Positions 43,713 to 51,955 are shown, counted from the first letter of the stretch. The stretch: DNA of 64,000 nt from Sinomicrobium kalidii (GCF_021183825.1 NZ_CP089211.1:1-64000), one strand, 5' to 3'. A program made the numbers and translations. The notes: a model not told the origin generated them from the letters alone.

Positions 43713-44384
43713 ATGCCCGCAACAACAACTGCCGTTATTTTTGATATGGACGGGGTGCTTATCGATTCCGAACCGGCCTGGAAAAAGGCCGAGTACGAAG
43801 TTTTTACTTCCGTAGGCGTACATGTCGCCCCCGAATTGTCTGAAATTACCGCCACCATGACCACTGCCGAAGTAACCCGGTTCTGGTATGAACAAAATCC
43901 CTGGAGCGATAAAAGCCTGGACGAATTGGAAAACGAAGTCGTAGACCGGGTTGGCCGTTTTATTCTGGAAGAAGGAACGCCCATGACAGGCATACAGGAG
44001 GTCCTGGAACTCTTTCGTGAAAGGAACTTCAGAATCGGGCTGTCCACCAATTCCCCTTCGAGGCTCATCCCTCTGGTGCTGGAAAAAGCGGGCATTGCCC
44101 CTTATTTTGATGCCGTGTCTTCTTCCGAACATGAAACTCACGGCAAACCTCACCCGGCGGTTTATCTCACCACCGCAAAAAAACTGGGCACCCCTCCGGA
44201 AAAATGTATTGTTTTTGAAGATTCCGTTCACGGACTAATGTCAGCTAAAAATGCAGGAATGAAAACAATAGCCGTTCCTTCCGGAGCGGAATTTCACCTG
44301 GACGGATTTGACATCGCCGACCTGAAATTAAGGCAACTGTCGGATTTTAACGAACAACACCTCATTTCACTTTTGGGCAGATAA
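43713..44384 (+). CDS. HAD-superfamily hydrolase (beta-phosphoglucomutase / sugar-phosphatase type)
   Basis: The 223-residue protein starts with the HAD motif I, VIFDMDGVLIDSEPAW (nucleophile D11, general acid D13). Motif II is LSTNSPSRL, then Lys in HGKPHPAVYLTTAKKLG, and motif IV is IVFEDSVHGLMSAKNAGM. The cap domain is the small helical type of beta-phosphoglucomutase and hexitol/2-deoxyglucose phosphatases. The ATG at 43713 is favoured over an earlier reading at 43686 because motif I then lies at the expected distance. It could be a promiscuous sugar phosphatase. Confidence 0.9.
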   Translation: MPATTTAVIFDMDGVLIDSEPAWKKAEYEVFTSVGVHVAPELSEITATMTTAEVTRFWYEQNPWSDKSLDELENEVVDRVGRFILEEGTPMTGIQEVLELFRERNFRIGLSTNSPSRLIPLVLEKAGIAPYFDAVSSSEHETHGKPHPAVYLTTAKKLGTPPEKCIVFEDSVHGLMSAKNAGMKTIAVPSGAEFHLDGFDIADLKLRQLSDFNEQHLISLLGR

Positions 44385-44885
44385 TTACCCTCCTTTCCCC
44401 TTTTGCAAACCGGAATAAAACGAATATGCCCGGAACGACAACGGCAACCCTATGGCCACAATCAATATGGCTACGGCTATAACTGCCGAAAGTATGCCTA
44501 CCGGTCCGCGGGGAACATTGGAAAGCGGTACCACTATAAAATTCATCAATAATCCTACGAAAATGCCGTACGCTACCCCGGTCATCATCCGGTTGTACTT
44601 CCATAAATGCAATCTGCGATATAAAATAAAGAACAAGACGGTCCAGCACATGGCTATAAAATAATGAAAAAGAAGCCCGAAAAATACATATGCAACAGTG
44701 CCCGAAAAAGCCATTTCCCCGAAAACACCACTGGCTACATACCGCAACACCCGTTCCGGTCCGATGCCCCCGATTCCGGCTTGTATGCATGCCGCAGTGA
44801 TGTCCAGGGTGCCGACCAGGAGACCGGAAAGCAGGACAGCCCTTAAAATTCCCTTTTTGCGTACCGGTCCGGTATACTTTTGCAT
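44385..44885 (-). CDS. Small integral membrane protein, YagU/DUF1440-like
   Basis: The 166-residue protein has four hydrophobic segments (about 14-35, 63-85, 105-120 and 130-152). The pattern resembles inner-membrane YagU/DUF1440 proteins, from memory. Its function is unknown. It is convergent with the HAD gene, and their stop codons abut (44384 and 44385), so there is no room for a terminator between them. Transcripts from the two genes probably overlap. Confidence 0.65.
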   Translation of the reverse strand: MQKYTGPVRKKGILRAVLLSGLLVGTLDITAACIQAGIGGIGPERVLRYVASGVFGEMAFSGTVAYVFFGLLFHYFIAMCWTVLFFILYRRLHLWKYNRMMTGVAYGIFVGLLMNFIVVPLSNVPRGPVGILSAVIAVAILIVAIGLPLSFRAYSFYSGLQKGKGG

Positions 44886-45245
44886 AACTGAATTGTTTGT
44901 ATTATCACACTAAAGATACCGATTTTACAAATGCATTAAATATTACTTTTTATTTGGCCGTATTATTTTGATGCCTTTTAGGGCTGAACAAAACTTTGAA
45001 GGAACCGTCCGGGGATATTAACTTGTTTTTCCTGACCATTGTAAATCCCCGTTCGTTTGCCCCTTCTCAAAATGTAACATTAAAAATAATGATAAGGCAA
45101 AACGAAAAAATTAATGTACATTTTACAATAACACAATGCTTTAGCACATTTTTTTAATGCTTTTCTTTAAATCCCCTCCATTATTCGCAAAAAGAAAAAA
45201 AATATTTTTTGCCGATTTAAAAAGAATAATATTAAATTTGAGAGC
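44886..45245. other. AT-rich 360-bp divergent spacer
   Basis: The spacer lies between the divergent membrane-protein and SGNH hydrolase genes. It is AT-rich, with poly-A runs at 45191-45204, and contains the SGNH promoter at its right end. No open reading frame or RNA gene is seen. Confidence 0.5.
45208..45240 (+). promoter_or_regulatory. Strong-looking promoter abutting the SGNH hydrolase start codon
   Basis: TTTGC at 45208-45212 and TAAATTTG at 45233-45240 are separated by 20 bp, a near-perfect -33/-7 pair. The ATG begins at 45246, only 5 bp after the -7 box, so the transcript would start at or next to the start codon and be leaderless. Confidence 0.55.
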
Positions 45246-46028
45246 ATGAAAACTGATATAAAATCAACCGAACGCAGAAATTTCATAAAGTCTGCATCCC
45301 TGGCTTCGGCAGGGTTGCTGGGTTTTCAAACCATGCAGGCCGTAACGACCTCAAAACAAAAAACAACGCCGCTTAACCTTCCGGAAAAACTAACCGTATT
45401 GTTTCAGGGCGATTCCATTACAGATGCAGGAAGGGACCGCGGGCATTACTACCCGAACGACTCCCGCGGGATGGGACTGGGTTATGTTTTCAATATCGTG
45501 AGCCATGTCATGGCCAACAACCCAAAAACGGAATGGACCATTTACAATCGCGGTATTAGCGGTAACAAGGTATATCAGCTTGCCGACCGATGGCAGGACG
45601 ACTGCCTCCAGCTACAACCCGATGTACTGAGTATACTGATCGGTGTTAATGACTTCTGGCATAAGCTCAACGGCAATTACAACGGCACAGTGGAAATTTA
45701 CGACCGCGATCTCCGGAAGTTATTGGATGATACCCTGCAAAAATACCCCGATGTAAAACTCATCCTGGGGCAGCCTTTTGCAGTAAAAGGCGGATCGGCC
45801 ATTACCGGCAAATGGTTTCCCGAATTCAGTGCTTACCGGGAAACGGCAGAAAAAATAGCTAAAGATTATAATGCGGTATGGATTCCCTATCAGGAAGTTT
45901 TCGACGAGGCGTTGAAAGCCGCCCCGGCTTCTTACTGGTGCCCTGACGGGGTACACCCTTCCATGCCGGGCGCTTATCTTATGGCCGAAGCATGGATAAA
46001 AGGATTTACATCTATTTACACTACTTAA
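45246..46028 (+). CDS. SGNH/GDSL-family hydrolase with twin-arginine signal
   Basis: The 260-residue protein has a Tat-type signal (ERRNFIKSASLASAGLLGF) and an SGNH hydrolase domain. The nucleophile S57 is in GDSITDAG, the oxyanion Gly and Asn in GISGNKV and GVNDFW, and D234/H237 in PDGVHPSMPG. Substrates of the family include acetylated polysaccharides and lysophospholipids. Flavobacterial members of this kind often act on plant or algal sugars, but the substrate cannot be told here. The start is fixed by the Tat motif. It is monocistronic with its own promoter and terminator. Confidence 0.9.
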   Translation: MKTDIKSTERRNFIKSASLASAGLLGFQTMQAVTTSKQKTTPLNLPEKLTVLFQGDSITDAGRDRGHYYPNDSRGMGLGYVFNIVSHVMANNPKTEWTIYNRGISGNKVYQLADRWQDDCLQLQPDVLSILIGVNDFWHKLNGNYNGTVEIYDRDLRKLLDDTLQKYPDVKLILGQPFAVKGGSAITGKWFPEFSAYRETAEKIAKDYNAVWIPYQEVFDEALKAAPASYWCPDGVHPSMPGAYLMAEAWIKGFTSIYTT

Positions 46029-46068
46029 AATATCAATCGGAAACCAACCAAAATTTTTTTTATCCCTG

Positions 46069-46102
46069 ATTACCCCGGTACTGTGCATCGGGGTAATTTT
46101 TT
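46069..46102 (+). terminator. Rho-independent terminator of the SGNH hydrolase gene
   Basis: The 9-bp stem ATTACCCCG (46069-46077) / CGGGGTAAT (46089-46097) is followed by TTTTT. It lies 40 bp after the stop codon. Confidence 0.75.
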
Positions 46103-46135
46103 AAGTCATCCCCTGTGGTATTGGGGATCATTCCC

Positions 46136-46210
46136 AAAAGTTGTGGACATTGTTGGGGTTCAGACATAAAACAGCAGGACATAAGAGGTATGACCTGCGA
46201 TTTATGAAAT
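46136..46210 (+). repeat. Dispersed intergenic element, copy 2
   Basis: AAAAGTTGTGGA (46136-46147) is followed by AGGACATAAGAGGTATGACC and GCGATTTATGA. It is the same pair of words in the same order as at 2887-2947, about 43 kb away. Confidence 0.5.
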
Positions 46211-46507
46211 AGTTTCTTTTTGTTACAGGTTTGTACTGACCTCAATTGAGAGTCATTTATTGCAGCCCTTGAGTAGTATAAAAAATTTTAGTTTTGTTGT
46301 TGGGTTAACAGGTTATCGACAGGTTATTGAGTTCATGCGTGATGCCTAAATAACTGAATAACCAAATAACTAAAATACAATTTCACAGCCTGCCAAAACC
46401 GCTGTGCCTTTCAGTACAGCATGCTTTGTTAAGGAAGGCATGAAACCGGAAACGATCCCGGGTTTACGATGTATCGGCCTCACATACAACATTCAGCCCA
46501 AAAAACA

Positions 46508-46521
46508 TTCGTGTATCCGTG
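46508..46521 (-). repeat. CACGGATACACGAA dispersed word, copy 2
   Basis: Exact 14-mer on the minus strand. The match to the copy at 51956 extends on both sides (TTTGCC or TTTCCC before, TGTTTTTTGGG after), about 28 of 30 bases. Confidence 0.6.
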
Positions 46522-46798
46522 GCAAAGCCAAAACCGGAAACTTACAACAAACGAAAAACCCCACAACCTTTGATCCTGATCCGGTATTGGTATTCATACC
46601 CAAAGTTGTGGATTACTCAAAAATTACCGTAACGTGTTAAGACATGAAGTGGGTTTCAGGTTACAGGTTCTTTCACAGTTATGCAGGAAACACGGAAGAC
46701 CTTAAATCCCGAGCCCGTTTTGACTTTAAACTATTCTATTCCTACGTCGTGTAGTCCTGTGTCGTACGTCCTGTATCTAAAATCTTTGGGATTGATCC

Positions 46799-46848
46799 AT
46801 AAAAAAGCCTTCGGAATGCGCCATAACAGCGTCCCGAAGGCAGTTTTT
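46799..46848 (-). terminator. Terminator of lon
   Basis: The stem GCCTTCGG (46807-46814) / CCGAAGGC (46834-46841) is followed on the minus strand by TTTTTTAT. It lies 29 bp after the lon stop codon. T-rich tails on both sides could also stop transcription from the left. Confidence 0.75.
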
Positions 46849-46869
46849 ATTTATAGCTATGACTTTCCG

Positions 46870-49320
46870 TCAGAGTTTTTTGGCGTTTTTAACCTTCTGT
46901 GTGGTAAGTGCCAGGTCAAGCACCTCACTCATATCGGTCACATAATGGAAGGTAAGCCCTTTCAGGTATTCGGGTTTTATTTCCTCTATGTCTTTCCGGT
47001 TATCTTCACAGAGCAGTATTTCCTTGATGCGTGCTCTTTTGGCAGCCAGGATCTTCTCTTTTATCCCTCCTACGGGCAATACTTTACCCCGCAGGGTTAT
47101 TTCTCCGGTCATGGCAAGGCTTTTCTTTACTTTCCGCTGGGTGAAGAGCGATACCAGTGACGTCAGCATTGTTACACCCGCACTCGGCCCGTCCTTAGGT
47201 GTTGCCCCTTCCGGGACGTGGATGTGCACGTTATATTTACCGAATATTTCCGGGTCAATACCAAGCTGTTCTGCATTGGCCTTAATATATTCCATGGCAA
47301 TGGTAGCTGACTCCTTCATCACTTTCCCCAGGTTCCCGGTAATGGTAAGGTTGCCTTTTCCCCTGGAAAGTATGGATTCTATAAAGAGAATATCTCCACC
47401 CACACTGGTCCATGCCAAACCGGTGACCACACCGGCCACCTCGTTGTTCTCGTACTTGTCGCGCTCCATACGGGCAGGCCCCAGTATCTTTTCAATATCC
47501 GCCGGGGTCACCTTTACACTGTATTCTTCTTCCATGGCTATGGACTTGGCCGCAAAACGTACCATTTTGGCGATCTGTTTTTCCAGTCCCCTTACCCCCG
47601 ATTCCCTGGTATAGCCCTCCACGATCTTTTCCAGTCCTTTTTTCCCGATCTTGAGGTCATCGGAAGTAAGTCCGTGTTCTGTTAGCTGTTTGGGCAGCAG
47701 GTGCCTTTTGGCAATCTCTACTTTTTCTTCAATGGTATACCCGGTAACGTTGATCACTTCCATCCGGTCCCGAAGTGCGGGTTGTATGGTCGACAGGTTA
47801 TTGGCCGTAGCAATGAACATCACCCTGGAAAGGTCATACCCCAGTTCCAGGAAATTATCGTAAAAAGCCATGTTTTGTTCCGGGTCCAGCACTTCCAGCA
47901 TGGCAGACGACGGGTCTCCCGTATGGCTGGAAGTCAGTTTGTCGATCTCGTCCAGTACAAAAACCGGGTTGGATGTTCCTGCCTTTTTCAGGGATTGCAC
48001 AATCCTTCCCGGCATGGCACCGATATAGGTTTTACGGTGTCCCCTGATCTCCGCTTCATCCCGCAATCCTCCGAGGGACATCCTTACATATTCCCTGCCG
48101 AGTGCCTCGGCAATGGATTTCCCCAATGAGGTCTTCCCTACCCCGGGAGGCCCGTACAGGCACAGTATGGGCGATTTCATATCATTACGCAGTTTCTGTA
48201 CGGCAAGATATTCGATGATCCTCCGTTTCACTTCGTCCAGTCCGTATTGGTCCCTGTCCAGTATGCGCTGTGCCCTTTTCAGGTCAAACTTGTCTTTGGA
48301 ATAAGTGCCCCAGGGGAGCTCCAGGAGCAGGTCGAGATAATTCCGTTGTATGGAATACTCGGCCACCTGCGGGTTCATTCGCTGCAATTTGGCCAGTTCC
48401 CTGTTAAAATGTTCCTTGACCTTGGTATCCCATTTCTTGCCCTTGGCTTTCTGGCGCATTTCCTCGATCTCCTCTTCATACGACACACCGCCGAGTTCTT
48501 CCTGTATGGTCTTCATCTGCTGGTGCAGGAAATATTCCCGCTGCTGCTGGTCCATATCGTGACGAACTTTGGACTGTATGTCGATCTTCAGCTCCAGCTT
48601 CTGGAATTCCACATTGAGGTACTTCAGTGTAGCCAGCGCCCTTTCCCGGAGATTGTTCATTTCCAGGAGCTCCTGTTTTTCTTCCACACTGAGGTTCATG
48701 TTGGAAGAAACAAAATTGATGAGAAAAGAGCCGCTTTCTATATTCTTGATGGCAAAAGATGCTTCCGAAGGAATGTTCGGGCTGTTCTTAATGATCTGCA
48801 GTGAAAGCTCCTTAACGGACTCAATAATGGCCAGGAACTCTGCATTGTCCCGCTCCGGTCTTGCTTCTTTTACTTCCTTTATCCTCGCCTTCATATAAGG
48901 TTCCGAAGAGACCACCTGGTCTATCTCAAAACGCTTTTTCCCCTGGATGATCACCGTGGTATTCCCGTCGGGCATCTGTAATACCCGGAGGATACGTGCC
49001 ACGGTACCCAGGGAATTGATGTCTTCCACATCGGGGTTCTCCACTTCTTCATCTTTCTGGGAAACCACCCCGATCACCTTATCGCCGTTGTTGGCATCCT
49101 TTATCAGCCGAATGGATTTGTCCCTCCCGGCAGTGATAGGTATCACTACTCCGGGGAACAGCACCGTGTTCCGCAGCGGTAAAATGGGCAGCTCCCGCGG
49201 GAGTTCTTCCCTGTCAATCTCTTCTTCGTCTTCCGGGGTCATGAGCGGTATGAGTTCCGCATCTTCGTCAATCCCCTGAAATGACAAACTGTCAATATTT
49301 AAAAACTTTGATTTAGCCAT
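46870..49320 (-). CDS. lon: ATP-dependent protease Lon
   Basis: Lon degrades misfolded and regulatory proteins in the cytoplasm. The 816-residue protein has the N-terminal substrate domain ([20 protein letters not shown]) and an AAA+ module with Walker [12 protein letters not shown] and Walker [11 protein letters not shown]. The C-terminal protease has catalytic Ser in [10 protein letters not shown] (S713) and Lys at K756 in GGIKEKIL. The order and spacing match bacterial LonA. It is monocistronic, with a terminator downstream and a 315-bp spacer upstream. Confidence 0.97.
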   Translation of the reverse strand: MAKSKFLNIDSLSFQGIDEDAELIPLMTPEDEEEIDREELPRELPILPLRNTVLFPGVVIPITAGRDKSIRLIKDANNGDKVIGVVSQKDEEVENPDVEDINSLGTVARILRVLQMPDGNTTVIIQGKKRFEIDQVVSSEPYMKARIKEVKEARPERDNAEFLAIIESVKELSLQIIKNSPNIPSEASFAIKNIESGSFLINFVSSNMNLSVEEKQELLEMNNLRERALATLKYLNVEFQKLELKIDIQSKVRHDMDQQQREYFLHQQMKTIQEELGGVSYEEEIEEMRQKAKGKKWDTKVKEHFNRELAKLQRMNPQVAEYSIQRNYLDLLLELPWGTYSKDKFDLKRAQRILDRDQYGLDEVKRRIIEYLAVQKLRNDMKSPILCLYGPPGVGKTSLGKSIAEALGREYVRMSLGGLRDEAEIRGHRKTYIGAMPGRIVQSLKKAGTSNPVFVLDEIDKLTSSHTGDPSSAMLEVLDPEQNMAFYDNFLELGYDLSRVMFIATANNLSTIQPALRDRMEVINVTGYTIEEKVEIAKRHLLPKQLTEHGLTSDDLKIGKKGLEKIVEGYTRESGVRGLEKQIAKMVRFAAKSIAMEEEYSVKVTPADIEKILGPARMERDKYENNEVAGVVTGLAWTSVGGDILFIESILSRGKGNLTITGNLGKVMKESATIAMEYIKANAEQLGIDPEIFGKYNVHIHVPEGATPKDGPSAGVTMLTSLVSLFTQRKVKKSLAMTGEITLRGKVLPVGGIKEKILAAKRARIKEILLCEDNRKDIEEIKPEYLKGLTFHYVTDMSEVLDLALTTQKVKNAKKL

Positions 49321-49635
49321 ATTTTATCTGTAAGTCATTCTGTCATTACAACAGTTTAAAAAAAATACCTGTTACTTTTTAACTTTCTAAAAATCAACAA
49401 ATAAACACACTCCCGGTATTACCGGGTATTCCTATAACGCAATAGTTATGCCAAGTCGTAATACCGCAAGACCGTTACAGTCATGGCTTCCGCGGATTTC
49501 CTTCTTTTATATTATCATATTTTTCATTTTCACACCACAAAACAATAAATATCTAAAAAAATATGATAATTCATTAATTTTATGTAAATTAGATACTACA
49601 TCATTAAATAATTAATAACCCAAAAGTTCCTTGTT
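49321..49635. other. 315-bp divergent spacer between lon and a small gene
   Basis: The spacer has a CCCGGTA/TACCGGG palindrome at about 49412-49426 and a perfect 14-bp inverted repeat ATTATCATATTTTT (49511-49524) / AAAAATATGATAAT (49557-49570). It must hold the promoters of lon and of the gene at 49636. No -7 consensus was found on either strand. No heat-shock-type operator was recognised. Confidence 0.45.
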
Positions 49636-50091
49636 ATGAAAAATTTGAGTTACGCCTTAGCTATCGTGTTTCTGGCAACTGTATTCCTGGCCTGGAACCA
49701 CCGCCGGGACAGCGAAGAAAATACTCCCGTTTCGCTGGAAGGTGTCTGGGAACTGGTAAATTATTACACCTATGAAGACAATAAAGTTACTGATAGTTTT
49801 CCGAATACCGAAGGATACCGGCAGGTAAAAATGTACCAGGACGGGAAGGTCATGTGGACCAGGAAGGTACCGCAGGATTCCACACAGTGGTATGGCTACG
49901 GGAAATATAACACTACCGATACCAGCCTTGTTGAAACCCTGGAATACGGTTCCGCCAGTATGATGCGCATTATCGACACCTCGCGGGTATTTTCCTTTGA
50001 ATTACAGGGCGGTAAAGACTGGTTCCGGCAGATCAGCATTAATGAAGACGGAAACAGAACGTTTTCCGAAAATTATATCAGGATCAAATAG
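49636..50091 (+). CDS. Small membrane-anchored or exported protein of unknown function
   Basis: The 151-residue protein has an N-terminal hydrophobic segment (about 4-21, MKNLSYALAIVFLATVFLAW), a signal or anchor. The rest is beta-rich with Trp and Tyr (LEGVWELVNYYTYEDNKVTD, YRQVKMYQDGKVMWTRKV), the look of lipocalin-like envelope proteins in this phylum. Function unknown. It is monocistronic. Confidence 0.65.
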   Translation: MKNLSYALAIVFLATVFLAWNHRRDSEENTPVSLEGVWELVNYYTYEDNKVTDSFPNTEGYRQVKMYQDGKVMWTRKVPQDSTQWYGYGKYNTTDTSLVETLEYGSASMMRIIDTSRVFSFELQGGKDWFRQISINEDGNRTFSENYIRIK

Positions 50092-50106
50092 TAAAGGGCA
50101 TCAATG

Positions 50107-50184
50107 AAATTATAGTCCGGGTAATTGGTATATATTTAAGCAATATTGGTAAACGTAATGACCTGATAACCCGGACCATAATTT
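50107..50184. repeat. Long inverted repeat after the small exported protein gene
   Basis: AAATTATAGTCCGGGT (50107-50122) and ACCCGGACCATAATTT (50169-50184) form a 16-bp inverted repeat with one mismatch and a 46-bp loop. It lies between the convergent genes ending at 50091 and 50297. It could be a bidirectional terminator or the ends of a small mobile sequence. Confidence 0.4.
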
Positions 50185-50296
50185 TATCGTACAACGAAAG
50201 TACTGCAACAAATGGTTACTCCCCGACCGGGATCAATAGGCCAAATCCGTACCCCGGTGGCATCGTAAAAATGAAGTGAAGGAGATTTATGTTGAG

Positions 50297-51079
50297 CTAC
50301 CGGGATACGGATATTATTTTCTTAACCAGTCCGATCTGCCCCAGGTGATAGATATCGTGCTGCACAATACCTTCCAGGATGAAATCAAAAGTATCTCCTT
50401 CCGGGTGTGTTTTTTCAGAGAGAAAATCATCCGTTTTGCTTTCCAGTAGTTTTAAGATCTCCTCCTGGCTTTGTTGCAATTCCTCCCGCAATCCGTTCCA
50501 CCCTTTTTGTTTTAATTCCGCTATCGGCAGAAAATTCAGCTTTTCCACCGTGCTGTTTCTATAGTCCGTATCCCCCTGGGCAAACCTGATAAAAACCATA
50601 CGCCAGTAAATACAATGCCAAATGATCTCGGCTATGCTGTGCACTCCGGGGACTGGCTGCTCAAAAGCCAGGGACGGGCTTACATCCCTTAGTTTTTTAT
50701 CCAGGCTCTCCGAATGCCAGTTTGCACCGGTAAACAATTCTTTTAACTGCCGCGCATAATCCCTGATCCTGTTGTCAGAAACCGTAAAAGTTTCATAATG
50801 GTTTACTTTTTCTTCAAATTCCAGTAATACCCCTTTATCTTCCGGGTAATACCGGGCTTTTTCCATAGCTTCACCGGCAAAGGATTTTACGGCTTCCGCC
50901 GACCTCCATTCGGTCACCGTATAAAAATGACATTCGTGCGTTCCTTTCTGCCGCCATACTTTTACAGAATTATTGCCTTCGCATTGCAGGTATTCCGCAG
51001 TACCTTTGCCCAGGAGGAATTTCAGATAGCTGTTCGCATCTTCCGGTTGTGTCCGGCCGTGCCATACTCTTGTGATCAT
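50297..51079 (-). CDS. Fusion of an ABM-like monooxygenase domain and a DinB-type domain
   Basis: The 260-residue protein has two parts. Residues 1-98 (MITRVWHGRTQPEDANSYLK ... HECHFYTVTEWRSAEAVKSF) resemble antibiotic biosynthesis monooxygenase (ABM) ferredoxin-like domains. Residues 100-260 form a DinB/YfiT-like four-helix domain with histidines in HSIAEIIWHCIYWR and HDIYHLGQIGLVKK that can bind a metal. DinB-type proteins include thiol transferases and enzymes of thiol-linked detoxification. The fusion suggests handling of a small toxic molecule. The gene is divergent from a CGNR regulator, with operator-like repeats between them, so that regulator probably controls it. Confidence 0.8.
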   Translation of the reverse strand: MITRVWHGRTQPEDANSYLKFLLGKGTAEYLQCEGNNSVKVWRQKGTHECHFYTVTEWRSAEAVKSFAGEAMEKARYYPEDKGVLLEFEEKVNHYETFTVSDNRIRDYARQLKELFTGANWHSESLDKKLRDVSPSLAFEQPVPGVHSIAEIIWHCIYWRMVFIRFAQGDTDYRNSTVEKLNFLPIAELKQKGWNGLREELQQSQEEILKLLESKTDDFLSEKTHPEGDTFDFILEGIVQHDIYHLGQIGLVKKIISVSR

Positions 51080-51090
51080 GATTATTGCTT

Positions 51091-51120
51091 TTTGGTTAAT
51101 GACTTAATTTGTTATTTTTG
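51091..51120 (+). promoter_or_regulatory. Promoter of the CGNR regulator gene
   Basis: TTTG at 51091-51094 and TATTTTTG at 51113-51120 are 18 bp apart, fitting the Bacteroidota -33/-7 pattern. The start of transcription would fall within the first operator-like repeat (51121-51139). Confidence 0.5.
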
Positions 51121-51139
51121 TTTTACCATTAAAACGAAT
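51121..51139. promoter_or_regulatory. Operator-like direct repeat 1
   Basis: TTTTACCATTAAAACGAAT. A close copy lies exactly 40 bp downstream, about four helical turns. The inverse of its first nine bases overlaps the start codon of the regulator gene (ATGGTAAAA at 51184). It covers the predicted transcription start of the regulator. Confidence 0.5.
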
Positions 51140-51160
51140 TTAGAACGTAAAATTAATTTA

Positions 51161-51179
51161 TTTTACCAGTTAAACAAAT
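51161..51179. promoter_or_regulatory. Operator-like direct repeat 2
   Basis: TTTTACCAGTTAAACAAAT, 15 of 19 bases identical to repeat 1. It overlaps the minus-strand -7 box of the ABM-DinB gene (51175-51182, TATATTTG). Confidence 0.5.
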
Positions 51180-51182
51180 ATA
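51175..51182 (-). promoter_or_regulatory. -7 element of the ABM-DinB gene
   Basis: On the minus strand this reads TATATTTG, an exact TAnnTTTG, about 95 bp before the ATG at 51079. The -33 element is poor. It overlaps operator-like repeat 2. Confidence 0.4.
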
Positions 51183-51183
51183 A

Positions 51184-51804
51184 ATGGTAAAAAATAATTC
51201 CATAAACAATTTAAACCTGGCCGGAGGAACACTTTGTCTTGATTTTGTAAACACTGTCGACCACCGCAAAAAAGAACCGCTACAGGACTATTTCCTGGAA
51301 CCGAATGACCTTATAGCCTGGGGGATACGCCTGGAGTTGCTTCCGGTAAATACTTCAACATTGGCCGCTACACCAAAAAGAAAAGATCCGCTAAAAGAAA
51401 TCATCACTTTTCGTGAATTACTATACCGCATATTTTTAGCATTGAGCAACAATGAAACAGTAAACGCAGACGACATGAAGGCCTTTAACCGTTATCTATC
51501 ACAATATCTTTCCAATTTAAGGTTAAAGGAAAGCAAGAACGGTTTTGAAAGGGACTGGGACCTGCCCGAAGAAAACATTTCCCGGATCATTGCCCCCGTT
51601 CTGCTGGATGCTCATGACCTGATGCTGTCCGGCAGGCTACACCGGATAAAGGAATGTCCGAATTGCGGCTGGCTCTTCCTGGACACCACCAAAAACGGCA
51701 GGCGGCGCTGGTGCAGCATGAAGAGTTGCGGCAGCAATGTCAAGGCCCTGGAGTGGTATCACAGGCGGAAGAAAGGAGGAGACGTTGAGGAGTCTCGGAG
51801 TTGA
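51184..51804 (+). CDS. CGNR zinc-finger (ABATE domain) transcription regulator
   Basis: The 206-residue protein has an N-terminal ABATE domain with the family start GGTLCLDFVNTVDHR and a C-terminal CGNR-type zinc finger: CPNCGWLFLDTTKNGRRRWC and then MKSCGSNVKALEWYHRRK. These proteins are predicted DNA-binding regulators, usually of nearby metabolic genes. The divergent ABM-DinB gene and the repeated TTTTACCA sites between them fit an autoregulated pair. The last codons (EESRS and stop) are encoded by a 38-bp inverted-repeat arm that also supplies the end of the convergent cyclase gene, so the native C-terminus may have been replaced. Confidence 0.88.
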   Translation: MVKNNSINNLNLAGGTLCLDFVNTVDHRKKEPLQDYFLEPNDLIAWGIRLELLPVNTSTLAATPKRKDPLKEIITFRELLYRIFLALSNNETVNADDMKAFNRYLSQYLSNLRLKESKNGFERDWDLPEENISRIIAPVLLDAHDLMLSGRLHRIKECPNCGWLFLDTTKNGRRRWCSMKSCGSNVKALEWYHRRKKGGDVEESRS

Positions 51805-51826
51805 GAAGTCTTGGAGTCTTGGAGTT
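51789..51826. repeat. Left arm of a 38-bp inverted repeat (GGAGTCT-rich)
   Basis: This arm starts GGAGTCTCGGAGTTGAGAAG. Its inverse lies at 52486-52523, with 37 of 38 bases matching. The arm contains the last codons and stop (TGA) of the CGNR gene. A related GGAGT-rich stretch is at 60961-61003. Confidence 0.75.
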
Positions 51827-51832
51827 TTTTGC

Positions 51833-51846
51833 CACGGATACACGAA
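51833..51846 (+). repeat. CACGGATACACGAA dispersed word, copy 3
   Basis: Exact 14-mer preceded by GC and followed by TATTTTTTG, directly after the left inverted-repeat arm. Confidence 0.6.
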
Positions 51847-51955
51847 TATTTTTTGTTTGCCCTTACAGGACGTCACAGAGACTTCGCATAACTCATCAAC
51901 TCCGGAACTCCGAACTCTTCAACTCAATCCTCCGGTTTGTAGCTGCGCAGTTTCC

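Larger units (their letters stand above)
46103..46798. other. Repeat-rich noncoding spacer between the SGNH hydrolase and lon
   Basis: About 700 bp with no credible gene. It is a patchwork of words that recur in other spacers: AAAGTTGTGGA (46137-46147 and 46602-46612), an AGGACATAAGAGGT word (46174-46210), GCCAAAACCGCTGT (46392-46405), CACGGATACACGAA on the minus strand (46508-46521) and a degenerate TTAGATACAGGACGTACGAC on the minus strand (46736-46790). Two short open frames here (46404-46640 and 46681 onwards) look accidental. Confidence 0.55.

Noticed and set aside
46404..46640. 78-residue open frame in the SGNH-lon spacer
   Set aside because: It is made of dispersed repeat words (CACGGATACACGAA inverse, AAAGTTGTGGA) and has no conserved look.
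46681..47160. 159-residue open frame running into the 3' end of lon
   Set aside because: The second half is antisense to lon and the first half is repeat spacer with the lon terminator inside.
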